DNA of 64,000 nucleotides, taken from Aalborgiella sp040079635. GTDB lineage: Bacteria; Pseudomonadota; Gammaproteobacteria; Burkholderiales; Burkholderiaceae_C. The notes under the pieces are model-generated. The model had not been told where the DNA came from and made no database searches. It saw only the letters and a program-made list of their open reading frames with translations. Each line of letters opens with the position of its first letter. Positions within the stretch are counted from its first letter, which is position 1. Both the position numbers and the translations under genes were made by a program. The stretch spans positions 6,655 to 70,654 of the forward strand of contig JBEBJY010000008.1 of NCBI GenBank assembly GCA_040079635.1. The letters run 5' to 3'. This document shows positions 58,106 to 64,000 of the stretch, in pieces.

Positions 58106-58795
58106 TCAATCTTTCAAGTCCAAACCAGCCAATACACTTTGCAAATGCGCTTGCATGAGTTGTTTGGCCAGTGCCACGTTTTGGTCCGCAATCGCCTGCA
58201 AAATATCAACATGTTCGTTGTGCGAATGGCCAGCCGCATGTTCTGATTGGTACAGCAAGGTGATGAGGGAACAGCGCGAGATCAAATCCTGCAAGGATTG
58301 GGCCAGAACTTCATTGTCCAGCAACTCAGCCATCAAGACGTGAAAATCACCCAGCAGTTCAGTTCGGTTGGCTGCATCTGCACCAAGCACAGCCGCTGCT
58401 TCAACCTTGATGTGCGCACGCAGCACCTTGATTTTTTGCGGCGTGATCCCAGCGATCAAGGATTCCAGCATCGCCGATTCCAAAATCATACGTACTGCAA
58501 ACACCTCGCGAGCTTCTTTGCTGGATGGGGCGGCTACAAACGCGCCGCGCGCTTGCTCGATTCGGATCAAATGCTTTTGCGACAATTGGTAAAGTGCTTG
58601 ACGTACAAGGGTACGAGAAACACCAAACTGATCCGCTATCTGCTGTTCTTTTAGCTTCTCACCCGGCTGTAGTCGATGCTCAATGATGGCTTTCGTCAAG
58701 GCCTGAACAATATGATCAGTGCTTGAAACGCCCTTATCCGAAGATGAAGCGTTTGCCGGCAGTTGAGGAAAAATTAGCAATTTGGCTGAAGTCAT
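58106..58795 (-). CDS. FCD-type GntR regulator of purine (urate/allantoin) catabolism
   Basis: A 229-residue repressor-type protein. Residues ~25-90 form the winged helix (HIVQALTKAIIEHRLQPGEK, then GVSRTLVRQALYQLSQKHLI); residues ~100-220 form an FCD domain. The ATG at 58795 is used: a longer frame to 58852 would overlap uraH and the operator. It heads the puuE/uraD-AllC/M20 operon, and a TGTATACA palindrome lies 9 nt upstream, shared with the divergent uraH. The same palindrome at 60888, 60985 and 50955 predicts control of the permease, puuD and the ABC importer. Confidence 0.9.
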   Translation of the reverse strand: MTSAKLLIFPQLPANASSSDKGVSSTDHIVQALTKAIIEHRLQPGEKLKEQQIADQFGVSRTLVRQALYQLSQKHLIRIEQARGAFVAAPSSKEAREVFAVRMILESAMLESLIAGITPQKIKVLRAHIKVEAAAVLGADAANRTELLGDFHVLMAELLDNEVLAQSLQDLISRCSLITLLYQSEHAAGHSHNEHVDILQAIADQNVALAKQLMQAHLQSVLAGLDLKD

Positions 58796-58803
58796 GGCAA
58801 AAT

Positions 58804-58811
58804 TGTATACA
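58804..58811. promoter_or_regulatory. TGTATACA operator candidate between gntR and uraH
   Basis: AAATTGTATACACTTTTTG in the 41-bp gap between the divergent gntR (58795) and uraH (58837) starts. Both promoters must overlap it, so one site could control both directions. Confidence 0.7.
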
Positions 58812-58836
58812 CTTTTTGTTAATTTAGGGAAAATAA

Positions 58837-59214
58837 ATGGGACTTTCCACACACGTACTTGACACTATGCATGGTTGCCCGGCAGCGGGTATGGCAGTAA
58901 AGCTATTTATAACGGCAAATGATGGGTCAGATGGGGGAGATAGGTTGATAGCCACCTTGGTAAAAGAATTGACCTTGAACGCTGATGGTCGCAATCCCGA
59001 TGGACTCTTGTTTGACCATGACAGCTTGAAGGTGGGCACATATCGGCTGGTTTTTGACGTCGCTGCCTATTTCAAGTCGCTTGGTGTGTCTCTTCCTGAG
59101 CCCAATTTTTTGAACCTGGTGAGCCTTGATTTTGGCATCGCGCATACCGATGAACATTACCATGTGCCTTTGTTAGTCAGTCCCTGGAGCTATTCCACCT
59201 ATCGCGGGTCGTGA
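58837..59214 (+). CDS. uraH: 5-hydroxyisourate hydrolase (transthyretin-like)
   Basis: A 125-residue tetrameric hydrolase opening 5-hydroxyisourate to OHCU, the step after PuuD. STHVLDTMHGCPAAGMAVKL contains the first catalytic His, the HTDEHYHVPLLVSPWSYSTYRGS tail ends with the diagnostic YRGS. The ATG follows GGGAAAATAA, close to the regulator start. No signal peptide, so cytoplasmic. It is read divergently from the regulator, with the NCS2 permease gene convergent downstream. Confidence 0.96.
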   Translation: MGLSTHVLDTMHGCPAAGMAVKLFITANDGSDGGDRLIATLVKELTLNADGRNPDGLLFDHDSLKVGTYRLVFDVAAYFKSLGVSLPEPNFLNLVSLDFGIAHTDEHYHVPLLVSPWSYSTYRGS

Positions 59215-59258
59215 AGCTCAAATAAGGCTTATGGCTAATAAATCAATAAAATATGCCT

Positions 59259-59307
59259 GTATCCGGCGTATTTATTGCCTAATTAGCTATTATATTTATA
59301 GCATTTT
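59259..59307. repeat. Intergenic repeat, copy 8 (forward)
   Basis: ATCCGGCGTATTTATTGCCT then AGCTATTATATTTATAGCAT, between uraH and the terminator that precedes the convergent permease. Confidence 0.9.
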
Positions 59308-59316
59308 CACTATAAA

Positions 59317-59358
59317 ATACCCGTCACATTCAAAATACGTGACAGGGTATATTTAATT
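59317..59358. terminator. Terminator between uraH and the purine permease gene
   Basis: ATACCCGTCAC pairs with GTGACAGGGTAT with one bulge, followed by a T-rich stretch on the plus strand (ATTTAATTTT) and A-rich on the other side; serves both convergent genes. Confidence 0.75.
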
Positions 59359-59368
59359 TTCAGTTAAC

Positions 59369-60856
59369 TTAATGTGAGTCGCTTTGTTTGGCTGCTTCAA
59401 TACTTGCTTGTGAATCGCCATTTGCGCCATTAAAAAACAAATTGAGGATGACTGCACTGATTGAAGCTAGCAAAATGCCAGACTCAATCACAGGGTGAAT
59501 GTTGTGAGGCATCCACTGCTTGAAGTTGGGTGCAATCAGCGGGATCATGCCAATCCCAATTGAAATGGCAACGACAAACAGGTTGTGACGGTTATTTTTG
59601 AAGTCCACATTCGCCAAAATGCGGATACCCGTGGCAACCACCATGCCAAACATCACCAATCCCGCACCACCCAAAACAAAGGTAGGCAAAGATTCGACTA
59701 GTGCAGCCATTTTTGGAAGCAAACCCAGCACGATCAAAATCAAACCACCAGCGACGCAGACAAAACGACTCTTGACGCCAGTGATGCCGACCAAGCCTAC
59801 GTTTTGCGAAAAGCTGGTGTAGGGGAAGGTGTTGAAAATGCCACCAATCAAGGTGCCCAAACCGTCTGTACGCAAACCAGCACTCAGTGCCTTTTGGTCA
59901 ATCTTGCGATCTGTCATTTCACCCAATGCCAAAAACATACCAGTCGATTCAATCATGACGACGATCATCACCAAAGACATGGTCAGAATCAAAATCGGAT
60001 CGAAAATAGGTGTGCCAAACTGGAAAGGCATCACAAAGCCAAACCAGGCCGCACTGCTTACTTTTTCGAAGGTCATCATGCCCAGTGCCGTGGCAACGAT
60101 GCCACCAATGACTATACCCAGTAAAACCGAAATGTTACTTATAAAACCCTTGAAGTATTTGGAAATCAGCAAGATGGAAACCAACACCAAGGCAGCAACA
60201 CCAATGTTGGCAAGTGGTGCATATTTGGGATTAGGTACGCTACCAACAATAGCCAGTCCCTTGGGTACTGCGGGCACGCTAGCACCAGCCGTGTTTGACA
60301 GTGCAGTGATATCAGCCAGCCATTTCGCATGATCTGGATTAACGATGCTAGGCGCAGTAGGGCCAAAAGGGTTGCCAAAAATCCAGTTGATGCCGATACG
60401 CATCAAGCTGATACCAATCACCGCGATGATGGTACCGGTGACAACTGGTGGGAAAAAGCGCAGCATACGGCTAACGACAGGAGCAAGCAAAATTGACAAC
60501 ACACCCGCACCAATAATGGCACCAAAAATCATCTGTGCTCCCATGGCACCCGGTGTCGCATTCGCCATGGCCACCATGGGTGCGACGGATGCAAATGTGA
60601 CCCCCATCATCACGGGCAGACGGATGCCAAACCACTGGGTTGCACCTAGCGATTGAATCAGCGTGACCATGCCACAGCAGAACAAATCTGCCGATATCAA
60701 CATCGCAACTTGCTCAGGGCTGAGTTTCAAGGCGCGTCCCACAATAAGTGGCACAGCAATTGCTCCGGCATACATCACGAGCACGTGTTGTAATCCTAGA
60801 ACGCCTAGTTTTCCAGCTGGTAGGCGCTCATCCACCGGATGAGTTAATTGGGTCAT
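59369..60856 (-). CDS. NCS2-family purine (xanthine/urate) permease
   Basis: A 495-residue proton symporter with 12-14 predicted transmembrane helices. LGLQHVLVMYAGAIAVPLIVG begins helix I; ATQWFGIRLPVMMGVTFASVAPM, VESTGMFLALGEMTDRKID and TFPYTSFSQNVGLVGITGVKSR are the NCS2 motifs (QNxGxxxxT-like region). It imports xanthine or urate; UacT/PbuX-like length and the neighbouring urate genes favour urate. Divergent from puuD, with a TGTATACA operator 32 nt before its start. Confidence 0.92.
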   Translation of the reverse strand: MTQLTHPVDERLPAGKLGVLGLQHVLVMYAGAIAVPLIVGRALKLSPEQVAMLISADLFCCGMVTLIQSLGATQWFGIRLPVMMGVTFASVAPMVAMANATPGAMGAQMIFGAIIGAGVLSILLAPVVSRMLRFFPPVVTGTIIAVIGISLMRIGINWIFGNPFGPTAPSIVNPDHAKWLADITALSNTAGASVPAVPKGLAIVGSVPNPKYAPLANIGVAALVLVSILLISKYFKGFISNISVLLGIVIGGIVATALGMMTFEKVSSAAWFGFVMPFQFGTPIFDPILILTMSLVMIVVMIESTGMFLALGEMTDRKIDQKALSAGLRTDGLGTLIGGIFNTFPYTSFSQNVGLVGITGVKSRFVCVAGGLILIVLGLLPKMAALVESLPTFVLGGAGLVMFGMVVATGIRILANVDFKNNRHNLFVVAISIGIGMIPLIAPNFKQWMPHNIHPVIESGILLASISAVILNLFFNGANGDSQASIEAAKQSDSH

Positions 60857-60887
60857 CTGTGTCTCCTTTGAATTAAAGTGCTTAAAC

Positions 60888-60895
60888 TGTATACA
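60888..60895. promoter_or_regulatory. TGTATACA operator candidate before the purine permease
   Basis: TAAACTGTATACACTTTTAA, 32 nt upstream of the permease start on the reverse strand; the palindrome core is identical to the sites at 58804 and 60985. Confidence 0.65.
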
Positions 60896-60984
60896 CTTTT
60901 AATCTTGAAAAGATTGGTACTTTCCCTTAAAAGCATGATTTTTAGTCAAAATTGATGAATTTGGATGCCTTTATTTTGCAAAAC

Positions 60985-60992
60985 TGTATACA
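60985..60992. promoter_or_regulatory. TGTATACA operator candidate before puuD
   Basis: AAAACTGTATACACTTAAA, 9 nt upstream of the puuD start; so close that bound protein would block transcription start or the ribosome site region. The two operators in this intergenic gap are 97 bp apart, one for each divergent gene. Confidence 0.65.
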
Positions 60993-61001
60993 CTTAAACC
61001 T

Positions 61002-62240
61002 ATGGAATCATATTTACTAGATTGGGCTAACCTGCTGCTGCGCTGGGTGCATGTCATCACGGCGATTGCGTGGGTGGGGTCGTCGTTTTACTTCGTGTTT
61101 TTAGACAACAACTTGTTGCGACCTAAATCGCCTGATTTACTGGAAAAAGGTGTTGATGGGGCGATGTGGGCTGTCCACGGCGGTGGTTTTTACAACCCTC
61201 AAAAGTACATGATTGCGCCCAAAGTCATCCACAGCAAACTTCACTGGTTTTATTGGGAAAGTTACAGCACGTGGCTGACTGGTTTTGCGCTGTTCACGGT
61301 GCTGTACTTGTACAACGCATCAACGTATTTGATTGACAAATCGCTGATGAACTGGTCTCCAGGCGCAGCAGTAGCCGTCGCTTTGTCGTTTTTAGTGGTG
61401 TTTTGGATGGTTTACGATGCAGTTTGCCAGCTGTTCGGCTTTCGTAAAAACGGCGAATTGATTGTGGGCATTGTCATGCTGTGCGTGGTGACGTTTGCGT
61501 CATGGCTTGCATGCCACTGGTTTGCAGGACGAGCGGCTTTCTTGCTTGTGGGTGCAATGATCGCCACCGCTATGAGCGCGAATGTCTTTTTCTGGATCAT
61601 CCCCGGGCAACGTAAAGTCGTCGCCGCCATGACCAGCGACAAACCCTATGACGCCAAAGCCATGGCCATTCATGGCAAGCGTGGCAAGCAGCGCAGCGTC
61701 CATAACACCTATTTCACGCTGCCAGTGATTTTTGCCATGCTCAGCAACCACTACAGCTTCACCTACACCCACCCGCAAAACTGGGTGATTTTGGTGCTGA
61801 TGATGTTCGCTGGTGCTGCCATTCGCCAGTATTTTGTGATGCGCCACGCTTACCACCATGGCCGCAGCGGTAACCCATGGCCGTATGCTGCGGTGGGGTT
61901 GGCGGTTATTGTGGGCGTGATTGCTTGGCTAGCACCGCAGCCTTCGGCGACGGAGGCAAAAGTGACATCGACCGCAACAGTGGCAACATCACCCGTAGCC
62001 GTGGTGTCTGGAGATGCTGTACCTGCTGCAGTGACTAAAATTTTGGAACAGCGTTGCTACATGTGCCACGGCGAGCAAGTGCAAATGAAAAATGTGCGAT
62101 TAGACTCAGCTGAAAACTTACAAAAAAACAAAGCCATGGTTTACCAGCAAGTGGTGGTGACCAAGCAAATGCCTATGAATAACTCCACAGGTATCACGCC
62201 TGAAGAGCGTCAAGTGATTGCTGAGTGGGCTAAACCTTAA
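61002..62240 (+). CDS. puuD: Membrane-bound urate oxidase PuuD with fused cytochrome c domain
   Basis: A 412-residue integral membrane urate hydroxylase that makes 5-hydroxyisourate. The N-terminal ~315 residues have about eight transmembrane helices and conserved PuuD segments (RWVHVITAIAWVGSSFYFV, DNNLLRPKSP, HGGGFYNPQKYMIAPK and LHWFYWESYSTW). The last ~85 residues form a periplasmic cytochrome c domain, with heme motif CYMCHGEQ and the distal Met in KQMPMNN. Electrons can thus go to a respiratory chain rather than to O2-producing peroxide. It is read divergently from the permease gene; the ribosome site is weak. Confidence 0.95.
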   Translation: MESYLLDWANLLLRWVHVITAIAWVGSSFYFVFLDNNLLRPKSPDLLEKGVDGAMWAVHGGGFYNPQKYMIAPKVIHSKLHWFYWESYSTWLTGFALFTVLYLYNASTYLIDKSLMNWSPGAAVAVALSFLVVFWMVYDAVCQLFGFRKNGELIVGIVMLCVVTFASWLACHWFAGRAAFLLVGAMIATAMSANVFFWIIPGQRKVVAAMTSDKPYDAKAMAIHGKRGKQRSVHNTYFTLPVIFAMLSNHYSFTYTHPQNWVILVLMMFAGAAIRQYFVMRHAYHHGRSGNPWPYAAVGLAVIVGVIAWLAPQPSATEAKVTSTATVATSPVAVVSGDAVPAAVTKILEQRCYMCHGEQVQMKNVRLDSAENLQKNKAMVYQQVVVTKQMPMNNSTGITPEERQVIAEWAKP

Positions 62241-62321
62241 CAATTTAGGGGGCTTAGCTGCTGCCATGTCTCTACTAAGTCAGCTCTAAACCAGCATTTA
62301 TATGCATTTTTAGGTAAGGTT

Positions 62322-62349
62322 GGCTAAAATAAGGGTTAGCCATTTTTTG
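62322..62349 (+). terminator. Hairpin terminator/attenuator just before xdhA
   Basis: GGCTAA-(8 nt)-TTAGCC followed by ATTTTTT ends only 18 nt before the xdhA start (62368). It terminates puuD transcripts but, by position, could also regulate read-through into xdhAB. Confidence 0.65.
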
Positions 62350-62367
62350 CCACTTTTAAAGGTTTCC

Positions 62368-63855
62368 ATGAGCCAAGTCACCAATACCGTCCGCTTTGTG
62401 CTTGACGGCAAAATCGTTGAAGCGCAGGGCGCGCGTCGCACTACCACCGTTTTGGATTATTTGCGTGAGGATTTGCACCGCATCGGCACCAAAGAAGGCT
62501 GTGCCGAGGGCGATTGCGGCGCTTGCGTCGTCTTGGTGGGCGAATTGAATGCGGCGGGAACGGGCGTGAACTACGTACCGACCAACAGTTGCATGCAATT
62601 GCTCCCTTCGCTGGATGGCAAATCTGTCAAAACCGTAGAAAGCCTGAAAAGCGCTGACGGAACTTTGCACCCCATTCAAGAAAAAATGGCGAGCTGCTTT
62701 GGCTCGCAATGCGGCTTTTGCACACCAGGTATCGTGATGAGTTTGACTGGATTGGTGCAAACCAATACTTGCCCAACCCGTACAGAAATCAACGACTCAT
62801 TGAGCGGTAACTTGTGCCGTTGCACAGGCTACAAACCTATCATTGATGCAACGCAGCAAGCTTGCAAACAAGCCCCCGAGCGTTTGAAACTCGAAGACGG
62901 CGCTGACATTGCCTTGCTCAAAAACATTCGCCGTGCCGAAGTGCCAATTTACAACTTAGACGGCGACATCGTGGTGCAACCCGTGGTTCGCACCCGCAAA
63001 GGCAACGAGTTTGTCGCCCCCTCTACTGTGGCGGAAGTGGCTGATTATTTGACCAACCATCCCAATGCCACGCTCTTGGCCGGTAGCACTGAGATTGGTT
63101 TGCAGGTCAACAAACAGTTCACTCGTCCTGACAACATCGTTTACTTGGGCAACGTTGCCGAGCTGAAAACTATCACATCCAAAGCTGGCACGTGGCACAT
63201 TGGTGCGGCCGTTTCATTGACAGAGGTACAAAACCTGATTGGCGACGCTTACCCAGACTTCGCGGAGGTCTTGCGCCGTTTCGGTTCTCCCCCAATTCGT
63301 TCAACGGCAACGCTGGCTGGCAATATCGCCAACGGCTCGCCCATTGGCGACTCCATGCCCTGTTTGTTGGCTTTGGGCGCAATGCTTGCACTTCGCAAGG
63401 GCGATAAAACTCGCCAAGTCGCTTTAGAAAACTTCTACACGGGCATGAAGAAAAACGTGTTGCAAGCTGGAGAATTTATCGAAGCTGTGCTGTTGCCACA
63501 ACCCAAAGCAGGCAGCACTTTCCGTGCCCACAAAATCAGCAAACGTTTTGACCAAGACATCTCAGCCACCGTTTGTGCCTTGAGCTACGAACTTGTTGGC
63601 GGTAAGTTCGCTAACGTCAAATTGGCTTTCAACGGACTTGCGCCGTACCCATGCCGCGCTCCTAAATTAGAAGCTGTCTTGGCAGGAAATACGCCGGCTA
63701 GCGTTGAAAATGAGGCTCTTGATGCGGCTATCACGGCCAGCTTCCCAGCCCGTGATGGTTTGCGCGCTACTTGGGCGTATCGCTCCTTAGTAGCCCGTAA
63801 TTTGGTGATGCAATTCGTGGAAGAATCCACTGATCTGGTGAAGGAGACTGTGTAA
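62368..63855 (+). CDS. xdhA: Xanthine dehydrogenase small subunit (Fe-S/FAD)
   Basis: A 495-residue subunit combining both redox modules. The N-terminal 2Fe-2S ferredoxin has CAEGDCGACVV, and the second cluster has FGSQCGFCTPG and GNLCRCTGYKP. The FAD domain (~residues 200-490) shows LLAGSTEIGLQVNK and GSPPIRSTATLAGNIANGSPIGD. It oxidises hypoxanthine and xanthine to urate with XdhB. The start is the ATG at 62368. Codons at 63658-63702 (encoding APKLEAVLAGNTPAS) align with the window's repeat. Stop and xdhB start overlap by 1 nt. Confidence 0.96.
   Translation: MSQVTNTVRFVLDGKIVEAQGARRTTTVLDYLREDLHRIGTKEGCAEGDCGACVVLVGELNAAGTGVNYVPTNSCMQLLPSLDGKSVKTVESLKSADGTLHPIQEKMASCFGSQCGFCTPGIVMSLTGLVQTNTCPTRTEINDSLSGNLCRCTGYKPIIDATQQACKQAPERLKLEDGADIALLKNIRRAEVPIYNLDGDIVVQPVVRTRKGNEFVAPSTVAEVADYLTNHPNATLLAGSTEIGLQVNKQFTRPDNIVYLGNVAELKTITSKAGTWHIGAAVSLTEVQNLIGDAYPDFAEVLRRFGSPPIRSTATLAGNIANGSPIGDSMPCLLALGAMLALRKGDKTRQVALENFYTGMKKNVLQAGEFIEAVLLPQPKAGSTFRAHKISKRFDQDISATVCALSYELVGGKFANVKLAFNGLAPYPCRAPKLEAVLAGNTPASVENEALDAAITASFPARDGLRATWAYRSLVARNLVMQFVEESTDLVKETV
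63658..63702. repeat. Repeat copy inside xdhA (reverse)
   Basis: GCTCCTAAATTAGAAGC, then TTGGCAGGAAATACGCCGGC and TAG, aligned with the copy at 18593-18642 over ~40 nt with about four-fifths identity. It is read in frame in the FAD domain. Confidence 0.6.
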
Positions 63856-64000
63856 TGAATGCGCCTACCACCCTCAAAGAACTGATGCCTAATATTTCTG
63901 CAGCGCAGGGCACAGACGTCATCCACGAATCCGCCCGTCTGCACGTCACCGGCGAAGCCGTTTACACCGACGACATCCCCGAACTGCGCGGCACTTTGTA
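63855..64000 (+). CDS. xdhB: Xanthine dehydrogenase molybdopterin subunit (5' end only)
   Basis: The first 48 residues of the large molybdenum-cofactor subunit. After a short leader come IHESARLHVTGEAVYTDDIP and ELRGTL, the standard XdhB N-terminal signature (GxxxYxDDxP). The ATG overlaps the xdhA stop (TAATG). The rest of the gene lies beyond the window. Confidence 0.93.
   Translation, partial: MNAPTTLKELMPNISAAQGTDVIHESARLHVTGEAVYTDDIPELRGTL

Noticed and set aside
58796..58852. Longer N-terminus for the purine GntR regulator
   Set aside because: It would overlap uraH and place the TGTATACA operator inside the coding region; the ATG at 58795 matches GntR proteins.
1..64000. Prophage, integrative element, CRISPR array or tRNA genes
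   Set aside because: No integrase, phage structural gene, regularly spaced repeat array or cloverleaf-like sequence was recognised; the short repeats are dispersed, not arrayed.

Overview
The window looks like a chromosomal stretch of a betaproteobacterium in Burkholderiales, most likely Comamonadaceae. The evidence is the sdh–gntR–mdh–citE-like–acnB gene order, a DUF3579 gene beside argDF, a Bug/TctC binding protein, a PuuD-type urate oxidase with a fused cytochrome c, and the TTCGACA..CTCAG palindromic repeat common in this order. Base composition is close to half GC by eye. No rRNA, tRNA, CRISPR, prophage or transposase was seen.

Layout. 1-8496 is TCA-cycle metabolism: sdhCDA (reverse strand, sdhA cut by the window edge), a HutC-type GntR regulator, then mdh, a citrate-lyase-like CoA ester lyase and acnB. 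8629-18577 is a sugar-acid locus: an IlvD/Edd dehydratase, a 2-hydroxyacid dehydrogenase, a FadR-type GntR, a four-gene carbohydrate ABC importer, a gluconate 5-dehydrogenase-like SDR and an L-idonate 5-dehydrogenase-like enzyme. A cupin and ettA follow. 21026-26097 (reverse) is a copper-handling block: CusF-like protein, cupredoxin, multicopper oxidase, TolC-like protein, Cys-rich protein, short CDF transporter and DsbA-like protein. Next come a Bug protein, an acyl-CoA ligase, and a D-amino-acid dehydrogenase gene preceded by a tandem glycine riboswitch. A serine hydrolase and a Type III-like restriction-modification locus with a divergent HTH regulator follow (31988-37623). Then argF/argD, DUF3579, etfBA with an acyl-CoA dehydrogenase, a nitronate monooxygenase-like gene, cydAB with a GbsR/MarR regulator, and an SOS-type Y-family polymerase.

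50951-64000 is a purine (xanthine/urate) catabolic region: a polar amino-acid-type ABC importer, an M20 hydrolase, a UraD-allantoate amidohydrolase fusion, PuuE, a GntR regulator, UraH, an NCS2 permease, PuuD and xdhAB. A TGTATACA palindrome recurs at four promoters here and links the genes, including the ABC importer, into one predicted regulon.

The most unusual feature is a short (about 48 bp) repeat. It combines a CCGGCGTATTTATTGCC block with a GCTAT..ATAGC inverted repeat. There are eight good intergenic copies, plus recognisable copies inside protein-coding genes, all read through in frame (hutC-type gntR, the citE-like gene twice, a Cys-rich protein gene, etfA, xdhA, and half a copy in a signal peptide). 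This resembles the protein-embedded palindromic elements described in Rickettsia. A second repeat family is also embedded in frame, twice and in opposite orientations, in the mod gene.
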